64,000 nucleotides of DNA from Istiophorus platypterus (taxonomy: Eukaryota; Chordata; Actinopteri; Istiophoriformes; Istiophoridae), in assembly GCA_016859345.1 (NCBI GenBank), contig CM029121.1, positions 2,137,329 to 2,201,328 on the forward strand. Reading direction: 5' to 3'. The notes beneath the pieces were generated by a model. The model had not been told where the DNA came from. It ran no database searches and saw only the letters and a program-made list of their open reading frames with translations. Below are positions 26,169 through 38,350 of the stretch, in pieces (the first letter of the stretch is position 1; each line of letters starts with the position of its first letter). A program made the translations under genes and the position numbers.

Positions 26169-26258
26169 GTGGAGCTGGTAAAGGCCGGATGTAGGCTGAT
26201 TACTACAGTAAAGTCCTCCAGCCTGTTGCTCGAGCGCCCTTTAAGTTTGAAAGTGCGG

Positions 26259-26267
26259 ACCGGAAGC
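26259..26267 (+). promoter_or_regulatory. ETS-family binding site
   Basis: ACCGGAAGC matches the CCGGAAG core bound by ETS factors (ELK/GABP type), a common element of TATA-less CpG-island promoters. It lies at the upstream edge of the island. Confidence 0.5.
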
Positions 26268-26299
26268 TGGGTCGAGGCGCACGCCGCGCTTGACGCGGG

Positions 26300-26592
26300 T
26301 TAAGTGAGCGCAGCGCAGCGGTGTGTGCGGGAGAAGCTGAGCCCGGAGCCCGTGGAGCCCGGAGCCCGTGGAGCCTTGTCACCGCCGACAGGACAGGACA
26401 GGACGGGTCGGGACGGGTCGGGACGGGACGGGACGGGACGGGACGGGACGGGACGCTGCTTACAGCCCCGCCGATGGACTGAGGCGAGACCCGTGCCAGT
26501 TCCACGCAGTAGCCTCGGCTTCGCCTGTTGGTAGAGAGCAGATCTCTGCGTCCGCCGGGTGAAGAGAGGAGCCAGAGCACCGCAGCAATCAT
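26300..26592 (+). other. Candidate non-coding first exon in the CpG island
   Basis: A possible 5' UTR exon would end at 26592, where AATCAT is followed by GTACGT, an acceptable splice donor. Spliced to the acceptor at 62229 it would leave translation to start at the Kozak ATG at 62255. The start is not determinable by eye. A stronger-looking donor, ACG|GTGAGT, lies at 27001 and could be used instead or in addition. The region contains the (GGGAC)n tract. Confidence 0.35.
26405..26452 (+). repeat. (GGGAC)n pentanucleotide repeat, G-quadruplex motif
   Basis: Ten GGG tracts are spaced by exactly two bases (AC or TC) on the + strand, preceded by three GGACA-type units. Any four successive tracts satisfy the G3 with 2-nt loop quadruplex pattern. 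It lies inside the CpG island, within the possible first exon. Confidence 0.9.
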
Positions 26593-27200
26593 GTACGTGG
26601 AGTCTAATGTTTAGTTTTGGTTCGACTCGTCTTCTTCCCCCCATGACTATACTCAACCAGCCACATCCAAGTATTAGTGGTAGTAAACCTCCCGGTTCTG
26701 GCTTCGGGCTTAGCCCCTGCATTAGCCCGGGACATCACCATCTCTGTCTAATTTAGACGCGTTTCTCTAACTGTGAGGCAGCGGCCGCTATCCTGCCTTG
26801 TCACCGCAGGTTGCACCGTCCAGTTTTCTCCTGCGCAGAGAAACCGACGAGCCAGACCCAGTTTACAAATCTTTTAATTCTGCGGGACGTGTCGCTCGGG
26901 CTCCAGCCTCAGCCAAGCGCTGTCGGTGAAATATCACCATGTCGCTTTGCGTGTTGCAGAACATTCCGCAATGTTCTTACAAGAAAACAAGTCGCTAACG
27001 GTGAGTGGTAGTGAGCCTGGTCAAAGACATGATAGGACACACAGCTCCATTAAAATAAGCGCAGCTTGGTGGACTGGCTGTGTTAGTCCTTGCCCTTCTC
27101 CCCCAAGTGCGGCGCAACGTAATTGCCGAGTTTTTGAAGGGTTTTCGCTGAAACGCGTCGCGTCCTTCGCCGGTGTCAGTCTCGTCACACCGACAGTGTC

Positions 27201-28624
27201 TCTGGAGTTGAGGGTGACTGTTTGTCTCTGGCCTGGACATGGACAGAGGTTTTGTCCCTGTTTATTGATCAGTACGCGAGGTAGAGGACAGAGTCCATGT
27301 TTTCACGAGCAAGGCTCAGAGGGACAGACTGCGTTAAAAGTGGCTGCATGTTTGGAACTGGATACTGAGACTGGGACGTGATAACAATATTACAATTGAT
27401 TTGCTTAGTGAGTGTGTATGTATGTACCATTTTAGTAGAGTTGGGGAATACTTGTATTACTGCATTATTACTGCATGTATTAAGTGATATTTACTTGATA
27501 CCATGTAAGGCATGTTTCTGTATGTCGAGTCTTAATGTTGCTATTTCCTTCCGTTAGAATATAAAATGTCAGATGGTTTTCAAAATTAGAACTTTTCAGC
27601 CGGATTCAGGCAAAGCTTTGTAAGACTTCACTGACAAAAGCCTTGCATTTTACTGTATATTCAAAGTATTAACAACAACCAGGTCGAAATGAAAATAAAT
27701 TCAGTTGGATCATATTTATATAAAAAGAACCATATTTGACATTACAACTTCTGACTTCACATCACCTTCCTCAACAAGGTAATACTGGAAGGGCTGCCTC
27801 CTATTAGTCAACCAGACATTAGTGATGAGAAGTGCCTTAGTTGACCAAGTTTTGATTGGTCACTTGGGTGCAGAAATAAAAAAACAAACAAACAAAAAAC
27901 TCCACAGGAGGTTGTGACATTCAGTCGTTCGGTGAGTAATGGAGGGACGTTGATTACGGGGCTGGCACATGCAGTTATTGGATAGTAATTACATATGTCG
28001 GGCAAATCCAAAGTGTGCGATAATTTCAAGAGGGTAAAGATGGGGACAAGCAAATGCTGCAGGCAGACACTCACATTTCATTTGTCAGCTCCAAAAATGG
28101 CTTATTATTTGAAACATATAAGTAGCCCAATGTTAGCCACATAGCATGGCCACTCGCTCTAATATTAGATAGCCTATATAAATATGCGCCATTAGGGTTA
28201 TCCAAGTGTTCATGGGGACAGGGGTAAGCTAAATTACCCTGCCTATTGCATGTTAAACTTAAAACTGGCTCAGACTACGGGAGTTTTGGGCCAACTTAAC
28301 TCTGATTCATCTCTCCCAACAGTCGGAGGAGAAATCTGGTCTGGAACCGTGGTGGGTCAGCCTAGATTAGCTAGTGATGTGAGAGGTTTACAGATCTAGT
28401 CTTAAACCTATCAAACTGCTTGCAAACTCATTGGGACTGCCCAAAGTAATATAAAACATGTTTTATATTCAGTGAAAACAATAAGAAAGTTCGGAGTTAG
28501 GTGATCTCGTGAAGTAGTGTTGGATTCCTTGAGAGTTTATTTTCATGAAGTTTTTACCAGGAGCAAAATTATCAGTGGAGTTCCTCTACCTTCCATTACA
28601 AAGGGGTCATGTGATAAAACACTA

Positions 28625-28662
<38 letters not shown>

Positions 28663-29409
28663 CTACACGCAAAATTAATAAATTTAGACTTTTGTAATCA
28701 CATATCATATGATGAACAACAGCCTTGTTATCCTTTTTAAAATGTCCTTTTGCTTCTGTAGAATCTAAAATGTGACTTATGTTTGACCTTGCAAGACTGG
28801 TTGGGGCTAGTTTCCCCTTTCTGTTTATTTATACCTTACAATACAAGTGTTTACTATGTATGTGCACTTTACATACAGGAGGCTGATGAAATGGAATCTT
28901 AAAGGAGCTATTTTTAAGGTTTGCTATTGATACACAGCTGACTTCAGCATCAACAGTTGTTCTACTTACTAGTCTAGAAGAAACATTGAGTTCAGCATCA
29001 AACTTAATTCATTTACCCCTCAAGGGGTAAAGTTGCTGGTAGTGTAAAGCAACGCTAATGTTAATTCTTGTTTCACTTCTATTTCTACCACTTTTTCTTC
29101 TACCGAAATTCGCATTCTAACCAGCTAGCCCTAGCCAGGCCAGCCCATCTCAATACTCACTTACCAATAGCAAGTTACTGTAGCATCCGGTCTGACCCGA
29201 AGAAGCAGCGCTGCTTAGAATATAACCGAATGTCTTGAAAACACAATTGCTTAAGCACTTGTTAAGCAACCATCACCACCTGCTCCTGGTCAGCAACATG
29301 GAAACCTGCAAATAGCAACTTTTTAAGAAGACCGTCTTCTCATTAAAAGACTTACTTTTATTCAAAAAATCACCACCGCAACCACTGATGATGAATTACA
29401 TCAGGTGAC
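27201..29409. other. No gene; short TA repeat
   Basis: AT-rich sequence downstream of the CpG island, presumably intronic if the island is the ripor1 promoter. A (TA)n tract lies at 28629-28653 with an imperfect continuation to 28672. No exon is supported. Confidence 0.5.
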
Positions 29410-29530
29410 TAAACATCATCAGGTTAAAGCTTCTCAAATATGTAGATTTGCTGCTCTTTTAATTGTATATTGTTGTAAATTGAATCTCTTGAGATTTTGG
29501 ACTGTTGGTCAGATATAATAAGTATTTAGA
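29410..29530 (-). repeat. Fragment of a common teleost dispersed repeat
   Basis: TTCTCAAATATGTAGATTTGC and the following TTGAATCTCTTGAGATTTTG, GACTGTTGGTC read like the inner part of the repeat at 31487-31826, in the opposite orientation. Boundaries are approximate. Confidence 0.5.
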
Positions 29531-30699
29531 ATACATCACTTTGGGATCTGGTATCTGGTGATGTGCTTGGTCATAAACTTCAACATTTTTAGACTTAATT
29601 AATAATTTAAGGATTAACTGATGATGAAGATAATTCAATTGGCTCCCTTCTGCATCCGTACATCCCCAATGTTATGACATCTGACAGGCTGTCTCTCTCC
29701 AGTTGGAGTGATAGCATTCTTGGCATAGATTTGAAATACAGCACATACTGTAGTAGTGCTCTGCCTGCAGAAACAAACACACAGTCCCCTTTTATTGTGC
29801 TCCATGGGGTAAGGTCATGGAATCCAAATGTTGCCATAATAGGTGGCAAAAACAAACCCAGTCAGGCTGACTGTGGGAATGCTCCTTCGGAAACCACAAG
29901 CACACTCTCTGTGTTGCTCTCTCAGAGCCAAGTGAACAGTAGGTCCATTGTGCAATTGCAGGGCTCTCACTGTTATAAGACCTAATTCAGCTAATGATCA
30001 GGCCTGAGCTAACAAGCTGCATGAAACAGATACAGAGCAGAGGGCAGACACTGTACTCGTTTCATTCAACATTTATTGTATTCATTCACAAGGAAAGATG
30101 GAACAACTCATTTCAATCTTCCTTGCACTTTTACATATTACATCTTCAGGTGATTTTGGCTGTAATGCAGCAAGGTAAGCAAGCTGACATAATCAGGCAT
30201 GCTTGTCATCTTTGTAATCTGCTGCAAGGCACATTTCTTTCATACTGACTCAACCCCAAAGCTAGTGATACAGTCAGAGGATGAGCAGTAGCTCAGTTTT
30301 TCCTGCTCCATTGTCTTTTCAAACTCACAGTTTAACCATTTGGTAGAATGATTGAAATTGAAAGCGAAATTGAAAGGTAAGGATCACAATCAGTGTAATG
30401 ACTCATTTACCAAGAACATCTTGAGGTTGTCTTCAGTTGTACCGGTGTAATAATAGAGGTACTAAGACAGATACATACTGTGTATTTTGACCACACTCTA
30501 AGCCATTTACCAGGAGAAAGTGATGGGAAAGTAAAAAAGGGTAGTGACATATAAAAGTTGGGGAATGTACTGCATTCATTAAAAAGTAGTAATAAAGTAA
30601 TATATAATAGAATATCTAATAACTAACCAATATAGAAGCACACAGTTTGGATGACAAATTAAAGGGGAAGACAATGTAAATGTTTAGAGTGTAGCAACA
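29531..30699. other. No gene recognised
   Basis: Overlapping open frames on both strands at 29607-29985 lack domains and flanking splice signals. The rest is AT-rich sequence. Confidence 0.45.
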
Positions 30700-30980
30700 T
30701 AGTAAATGCAGATGTCTCCATGCTGGTCATGGGGCTCACTAAATGGCTCGTTGAAAATGATGTGAATAAGATGCTTTTGCCTTCATGGTAAACTGAACTC
30801 AACCCAGTTGAACACCTATGGGAGATTTTGGAACAACATGTTAGACAGTTCTATACACTACTATCATCAAACACCAAACGAGGGAATACCTTTTAAAAGA
30901 ATTTTGTTCTGTAGAGTTCCTTGCATTGGGAAATCTATGAATCTATGTGGAACAACACCTTACTGACAGTCTGGTTTTAC
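30700..30980 (+). mobile_element. Tc1-like DNA transposon 3' remnant
   Basis: One frame reads TELNPVEHLWEILEQHVRQ, which matches the end of the DDE domain of Tc1/mariner transposases (PDLNPIEHLW type, including the last catalytic Glu). Flanking nucleotides (CATGCTGGTCATGGGGCTCA upstream, GGAACAACACCTTACT downstream) also resemble a fish repeat of this class. The frame breaks soon after, and no inverted repeats or the first two Asp residues are seen, so it is a dead fragment. Confidence 0.6.
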
Positions 30981-31486
30981 TTTTATTTGCCACCAATCTG
31001 TGTGGTGATAAGGAGAATTAAATGGTGAAAACCCCAAGCATAGCTGCAGTAACGTGCTTTCATCCTATATCCCATGACTCACTCCAGATAACCACTCATG
31101 TCAGACTGATTTCTGACAAGTGTGAATACACCTTATGTTGGCACATTTGCAGTGTTAGAGTATTTGTATGGGTCTTGTTTAGTATTTGGTGAATAGGGTC
31201 GATTTGGATAGTCACCACCCTAAATGTGTGCATTAGTCCATTGCATTAGTGCCACCTCAAAAATGGCAGGCTTCCGGTTGGTGATCAAGGCTGCTTTCCA
31301 ACTAACCTGTTAGGAACTCCGGTGTGCAAGGCAGGATTACCAACTGGGAAAAGTGCTCAACTGCCCTGTTTTTGCTTGTTTTTAGTATGTTTTATCAAAT
31401 TGCTTTCTTTTTTTCTGTCAAGTAATCAACTCAAAGAAAACATCAGGCAAAGGTGGTATTCCTTAAAAGAGTACTGTAAGCCTCAA

Positions 31487-31826
31487 CCAACAATTATTTT
31501 CATCATTGATAAGTCTGACAAATATTTTCTTTAATAATTAATTGTTTCATGTATTCAATGTGGTAAAAAAATGCCATTATTATTCCCTGAAAAACAAGTT
31601 AACACAGTCAAATTGATTTTGTTGTTTGAGAAACATTCAATAACCCAAAGATGTCATGGAAAACTAGGAAAAAAGCAAATATTCACATTCGAGAAGCTGG
31701 AGCCAGTGACATTTTTGCTTAAAAATTACTTCAAATGATAAAAAAAAATTTAGTTATCAAAACTATTGCTAATTAATCTTCTGTCAATCAAATTATCAGT
31801 TAATGAACTAATCATTTCAGCTCTAG
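31487..31826 (+). repeat. Near full-length teleost dispersed repeat
   Basis: It starts ACAATTATTTTCATCATTGA, passes through ACCCAAAGATGTCATGG and TTCGAGAAGCTGGAGCCAG, and ends AATCATTTCAGCTCTA. This order matches a very common non-autonomous fish repeat I recognise by its wording. The two ends are roughly inverted complements, suggesting a DNA-transposon derivative. No coding capacity. Confidence 0.65.
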
Positions 31827-34443
31827 GTTCCTGTGTGCTTGGGGAAATAGTGAGCCTGCTATGTAAGGTGGAGGTCAAAAGGAGCCCAGTAACACATTTT
31901 TGCCCTGGGGCCATGCTGGTGATTTTGTCCAGTTTCTTTAGTTCACTAAGGCTGATGTGAAATCTGCCAATAAAACTCTGGTGTTGACCAAACAAATGAA
32001 CTGAGAAAATCTTAAAAAGTCTTATTTCCAACCAAATTCTAGTGCATGTCATTTGTGGTCCAAAAGCAAAAGCAGGGGCAGGGTTTGAACCTCTCTCTCT
32101 TTGTCTCCTTCTTATATCAACTACATCTGTTACTTCTCATGTAAACAACTTATTTCAACACTAAGAATAACTTTGAAGGTACACTAAAAGTACCTTTGTG
32201 TGTACTGTTATCCCCTTTTTGCTGATTCTGATGTTTTGCTCCTCTCTATAACAGTAGGCTTTCCTCTTTGCCTTTGAGTTTGGCTTTTTATGTTCATGTT
32301 TTTTATGTTCCTATGTTTTAACCCAAATAAGCAAACAGACATAGTTTACTCAGCATGCATTCTGTTTTATGGACAGCCTCTGTCCACTCACTCTCTCTTA
32401 CACACACACACACAAACATACACACACATGGTCCTTTGAAGTTAATGACTTCCTCTGGTGGAGTAGATTTCGTTGAAAAACTGGACAAACAGCCAATTAA
32501 CACACACAAACTCTCAAACATGGACATACACACTTATATAGATAGATAGATACACACAGGCACACACACCAGTCTGCACCAAGTTAGTTGAGAGTTAATG
32601 ACTTTTACTCTTCAGATAGATCGTGTTATGAAGAAAGAATATTCTCCCATGGTTTGTACTGAAGGTTTGGTTTTCAGACATAAAAGTTATATTTTGTGGT
32701 CTGGAAAATTTTTTGCCTCCATAGTCAATGTTTTAATTCTGGATTAACTCTAGGCCAGTGTCATGCCACACTAAAAACATATTTCCAAAATAGTGAGGTG
32801 GTTTCTAAAGGCTAGTTTATGCTGGGAAAGAACTAGTTTGAACGACAGGTTGTTTAACCTCATCGGAAAGTTCATATTCTGTAGTCATTCTGAACTGTCA
32901 CAGTCCAGTGCAGGGTATAAAGCCGCCCATCATAAAGAGGCATAAGACTGGATATCATTTTAATATGGGAATAATGCACACTGTCAGTCATTCTCTCCTG
33001 GAAAACATGCAAACACATGTTCTTCACATGAAAAGTGACAGACATAGTTGTATAAAGAACAAAAAAACGCTAGAGAGAGACACTGAACAGTCACTATGTG
33101 AAGCAGTTTTGAAAGTCAGGTTATCTGTTTCACAAAGTTAACAGACAGCGGTCTCCTGTGTGAAAGTTTTGCCTTCCATCCCCAACTTCCTCCTGAATGG
33201 GAATTTTTCACTCTTTATACACAATTGCCTGATTTATTATTAGAGGTGTTCTTTTTAATATTTTTTTCATCTTACACATATCAATCAGGGTAGATGAAAT
33301 ATTAGAAACAAAGGGCAGTATAATGTATTGGAGTTCAACACCATCACAAACTAAAGCCTCCAAAATGAGCATAAAACTGATTGAGCATCTGTCTAAATAT
33401 TTTTAACTCAAAGTGAACATTAATGTATTTAATGTATTGCAAATGCATTAACAGTTTGCATTTTGTCAGATTGTGTTGGGGAGTAATGTCATTGAACCAA
33501 CCATCTAAGCAACCAAGTCTGGCAACACATTGAGACAGAATATGATGAGATAAAGTTGAAGGATTTCATAAGACTGACCCATAATTATTTTTAGAACTTG
33601 TCAGCAGATGATTTTTACAGGAAACTCTCAAACTGAACTGATGGAGATAAGCATTTGGATAAAATTGATCAAATGTTTTTGAATATTAACATTTTTAATA
33701 ACTGGTCCACATTGGGTTGAAACATTTATTACTACACAGAGGCGCAACCTTAAAAAAAGCCAGACTGAAGCTGGATAACTATTATTAAAACTCCAAGTTC
33801 TACCTAACATGACCTCAGTCAAGACACACATTTAGTGTGTGTGTAGGTCCAATGTAGTTCTGAATAGAGTGACTCATGCAGTGTCTTTTACTTGTATCAG
33901 AGGCGCTGCAGTAATTGTATATTGCACTGACTAGAACAGCTATTTAGCCCTTTGCTCACCTCCTGTCTGGGTCTTCCACCAAAAGTCACTACATATGCAG
34001 GAAAGTTTAATCATTGGTCAGTCAGTTGCTGTTATTGTAAGCAGTGATCCTGAGCAGCTCCTACTGTTGATATGACTGTAGTCTATGCGCTAAAAGGCTT
34101 TTACTTTGAAAAGAATTTACAGGAAATTTTCAGGTTTGCATTAACTGCAAATTTACCTATCACAAACTCTGCTCCTGATCTCTGTCATGCTCAACTTCAT
34201 TCTATGAAGCTTGTTAATAGTTTTATCAGTGTTTTCTATTTCAGAGCAAGTCACCTGAGATCTAAGGCAGACTGCTTGAAGTTTAGATAATTTTTGTAAG
34301 TCCCGGCTCTCCTTCTCTTATTATTTTTCCCATTCATCACATTTGTCCTGCCCATTGTCTTCTTCTTGTAACCCCACAACGACCCCCAGCCTCCTCATTC
34401 CCATTGCCCAGTAATGGTTTAGGAACTTTGCTTGAGCTGGTAT
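31827..34443. other. No gene recognised
   Basis: AT-rich, presumably intronic. It contains short CA-rich patches (32399-32430, 32560s) and a brief GATA tract near 32540. No exon is supported. Confidence 0.5.
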
Positions 34444-34797
34444 TACACTCAGTTGGCACTCTACTAGGAAAGCTCAGCTAAAACTAATGCAGTCTAATAC
34501 AGCAGTCCTCCAATAAATCCTGCCTTCATGAAGGTTGTAATGAGAGGTTTTGATTCAACTCTATGATAATTTTTGAGGATACAGTTTGTGCTGCTTTTTA
34601 ACTGTATTGCATTATACAGAGAGGTCTTTCAACAGCAACACATACTGCAGCTTCTACAGCGATCATAGCACTGCATCAACACCTTCAAACAAAACGGAAC
34701 ATCATATCTTTCATGAAGGAGGATTTATTGTAGGACTGTTGTATTAAACTGCCTTTGTTTTAGATAGGTGTAACTAATAAACTGACAGCTGAGTGTA
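34444..34797. mobile_element. MITE with about 90-bp inverted repeats, complete
   Basis: The element begins TACACTCAGTTGGCACT and ends AACTGACAGCTGAGTGTA. The first 90 or so bases (including GCAGTCTAATACAGCAGTCC and CAATAAATCCTGCCTTCATG) are the inverted complement of the last 90 with moderate divergence. It has no coding capacity. It is flanked by TA-containing sequence, consistent with a TA target site but not proof of one. Related copies lie at 15062-15270 (truncated) and 60516-60915. Confidence 0.85.
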
Positions 34798-34805
34798 TGA
34801 CAGTG

Positions 34806-34807
<2 letters not shown>

Positions 34808-34856
<49 letters not shown>
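34808..34856. repeat. (CT)n microsatellite
   Basis: About 24 CT units starting ten bases after the MITE. Confidence 0.97.
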
Positions 34857-34859
<3 letters not shown>

Positions 34860-35067
34860 CTCCTCTCCACCTCTGGTGTTGTCTGCACATGCAGATGGTT
34901 CAGGTAAGAGAGATTATAAGAGGATTACCCACTAGGCCTTTTGCCCGTAAAACCAAGGCCATGGCAACAGATAGGGAGAGCGAGATAGTGAATGTATGGT
35001 ATGTATGTGCATCCATGCAACATTATGGAACAAAAACGTAAGTGGATGAAGTACCTTTTTTCAACCG

Positions 35068-35068
<1 letters not shown>

Positions 35069-35135
<67 letters not shown>
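35069..35135. repeat. (TG)n microsatellite
   Basis: About 33 TG units, followed by imperfect TG-rich sequence to about 35200. Val-Cys frames here are artefacts. Confidence 0.97.
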
Positions 35136-35137
<2 letters not shown>

Positions 35138-35209
35138 GCAGTGTTGTGTGTGTGTCTGTGTGTCGGTGTGTCTGTGTGTGTGCGTGCGTGCGTGTGCTAA
35201 TGTTTGCAT

Positions 35210-38200
35210 GTGTACGTTCGTGTATTGTGGATTACGGAGTTGTGGATTTTGTAAGTCAGAAGCCTTATTAAAATATCGAACGGCTGTTTGTTCTGAATTT
35301 TTGTGGACTATACAACTTTGGAACAGCAGTAGTAATTTTCTCCTTGTGGCCCTGCTTGAACACTAAACTACACAGCAAACTCTACAATGTATTCTGCCTG
35401 ATTTGTGTTTTTGTATGTGTTAGACTGGTCATGCTGAAGCACAGCCATGACCAAGTATTGTGTCAGGGTTCTCCATAAATGTTTCACAGTTTTTTTTTTC
35501 CTTTGGTTCTGTGAAATGCTACCTCTGCTGCATTAACACAGACGTCTGATAAAAGGTTTTTATGTTTTTGACAAATTGAACTGATGTAGTGCTCCACTGA
35601 TGTAGTTCAGAGGCATCACTTCTGCTCAGATTATAAACATGTTAAGGAGACTTGCACATTTTGATTAATCATGCCTTTGTGCAAACTGAGGCCTTTATCA
35701 GTGTGTCGGCCATTACATTCTCTACTGCTTCTTCATGCTTAATAATCTGTTAAAATTGACTGAATTTTAAGCTAGAGAATGTAACATTTTTTTCATATTT
35801 TTTTGGTTGAAATATGCTCCAAAACATATCTTATTGTGGTGAAGTGCTGTGGAAGGCTTCTGTGACCCAGATGCATTGAGCAGGCTGGCAGCAGTGCAGA
35901 TATTCTAAATTTTCACAATGAGCCTTTCTAACCAATAACAGAAGGTCACAGTCAGTTAAATGTCACAGTCAGTGATGAATCACTTGAACTAGGGTCCCAA
36001 GTCTAATTTTGGTGGATCCCTATCTAAAATTGCTTTAGAGAATCTGGGTTCAATGGTAACATTCGACTGAATCCCAAGATAAACACATGTGTACAACCTT
36101 AATCTGAGAGGCTAACAAAAGAATAGATTCTGGACAAAAAATATCTTTGCAGATTTACAGTAAGAGAATACAGTGAGGATCCTAATAACTTTGGGTCAAT
36201 GACAAGGGATGGATATTTTTTTAAAAACATTCACTAATCCTCAATAAATTATACACAAAAATAAATGGTTTATGTGACTATTATCTTATTTTAAAAAATA
36301 TATTTTCCCTCACTTTTGTTGGTGCCTCGTCAGTATTAACACATTGTTCCCACCAAAAGGTGGTGTTGATGCGCCTAAAAGCTGTTTGCCAAATTCCATT
36401 AAACAATAAAAGAAGAAGATGGCATTACCACCGGGCTCCAGTAAAATGTCCGAGCCGCCTCGAAAATGAGGTGAATTGTAAACTCCTCTAAGTAAAGCTA
36501 ACATTGTAGAGGTGGGAGGGGAGAATAGTCGAATGGTTCCCAGTGAATATTGAACAGTATTTTTGCTTTAAATAACCTCCCTATACATGACATGCATATT
36601 TTTGTGCCTGAGTGCATTTTTTCTTTTGAACTAATTTAATCAATTTATTGCATCACAATATTCTATAAAACATATTCAGTTTGAATACATGTCATTACTT
36701 TCAAATAAAGTATATTATTTTATGCCTTGGCATTTCAAACCCCCAAAATGTCAGGCGGCATAACTTTCTCTGTGAATGAACAGACTAAAAACTATTAGAA
36801 ATATATTTTAATGACACCAAATTAAAAACAAAATATAATGTCATGATTTTATGTTTCAAATAGAAAATAAAAACCTTTCAAATAAACCAGGTTTTAGCAA
36901 TATCAATAGTTCTAAAGCAGTTGAGATTGTTGGAAAAACTGTATGTTCTCAAATGAACTGTAAACATGTGTCTTTTATTAAGAGGTAACAGCAAATAAAA
37001 TTGATATGTAAATATTGATAAAAATGGCTACTTTGAACTCACAGGTAGGCTAGTACACTTTCCATGTCAGGTGGTACAACCGGTGTAAAACTAGTAAAAT
37101 GTTATTATTAAACTATTTATTCTAATAATAAATTATATGTATGAATGTGATAGCAAAGGGAAGAGCTAATAGAGCCTCCAAGTAGAAGCCTTTTTAATTT
37201 CAGATTAGTTACAGAAGTCAGTTGGTGGGACTACACGGAATGTCAACATATGAATAAAGTAATGTTATTTAAATCTCCAAGATTATTAATTACAAATGGG
37301 ATCATAGAACTAACATTTCAAAATGACCTCTTGTGAAATCACAATCCATTTTTACATAGTATGTTTTTACATAGTGCTACATTCCAGATTCAATGCATTT
37401 GATTTAATAAGTTTAAAATCTTGGAGTACTTGTGCCCAGGAAATACCATGTGACATTTCTTGGGCGGTGAAGTTAAAAATACAGTCAAAAATTTAATTGT
37501 GAAATTTTATTTAACAAATGAGACTTGTTTAAACACATTGATACAGACTCAAAGATATGCATTAATTACAATGAAAAACACTTTTAAAGAATACATTTTC
37601 AACAGCTTCATTTTTCATTGACCCTGCTACATGTAGCTCAAAACACCACCATGCCTAAGTGCAGCCTAACAGAGCAGGTAGACTGTTGTTAAAATTTTGG
37701 ATCCAGTTCTCAGTAGTTACGTTAGTCTTGGTCTGAGGCACGTGAAACATTATCAGCAGGTTGTGGTCACAGATTAAACCATCAGTTCAGCATTTGTTCT
37801 GTGTGTCTCTTTACCTGTCCATGCAGCAGCTTAACCTTCAAGGTTTTCCATGAAGGGTTAACCTAATGACACAGTTTCTCTGCGTGCACAGCCTGCTCAG
37901 GGCCAGCAGTGCAGATTCACAGACCCAGTTACAACCAGCACTCTCCAATTGCCACGGTTCTTTTATTCCAACAAATGATTCTCACTTCTAAAGTTAGATT
38001 TAGGCACATAAAACAGCGTTGAATATAATCTTGAAAATTGGACTTTTTGAAACATTCACAACACTTTTTATACATTGCCAACCTAACTAGAAGACACAAC
38101 TTCAATCCTACAATCTGTTTTAGCATGAGTATTAATGTAGAGGTTATTTTCAGTATGGTTATGTGTAGCTGTGCACCATGTTAGACTGGCTACAAACTAG

Positions 38201-38290
38201 TAATTAGCCTGCTGCACTCCAGTGACAGTTAAGCTGCTTATTGGCCAGCTGGAGATTAACCAGAAAGTCCCCACTTCACAGGGGTCCACA
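35210..38290. other. No gene recognised
   Basis: AT-rich DNA, presumably intronic. The segment at 36310-36530 looks like an older inserted element (it contains a run of GAAGAAGATGGC and CCGAGCCGCCTCGAAAATGAG), but I cannot name it. Confidence 0.45.
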
Positions 38291-38292
38291 CA

Positions 38293-38293
<1 letters not shown>

Positions 38294-38330
<37 letters not shown>
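38294..38330. repeat. (CA)n microsatellite
   Basis: About 18 CA units with imperfect CA-rich shoulders to 38350. Confidence 0.95.
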
Positions 38331-38335
<5 letters not shown>

Positions 38336-38350
38336 ACACCACACACACAA

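Larger units (their letters stand above)
26215..27200 (+). promoter_or_regulatory. CpG island, probable promoter (candidate distal ripor1 promoter)
   Basis: This is the only long GC-rich, CpG-dense stretch in the window. CG dinucleotides are dense in 26220-26560 and persist to about 27190 (AAACGCGTCGCGTCC), against a CpG-poor AT-rich background. Such islands in vertebrates mark promoters, often TATA-less. I infer + strand transcription because the only downstream gene I can identify, ripor1, is on the + strand 36 kb away and possible donors follow. A promoter for an unseen gene or an ncRNA on either strand cannot be excluded. Long open frames on both strands here reflect low stop density in GC-rich DNA. 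Confidence 0.7.

Noticed and set aside
26203..27381. Open frames of 129-151 codons on both strands of the CpG island
   Set aside because: GC-rich DNA has few stops. The proteins are Arg/Pro/Gly-rich low complexity with no domain, and overlapping frames on both strands argue for chance.
29607..29985. Coding exon (82 or 103 codons on opposite strands)
   Set aside because: No domain, no acceptor/donor pair in phase, and both strands are equally open.
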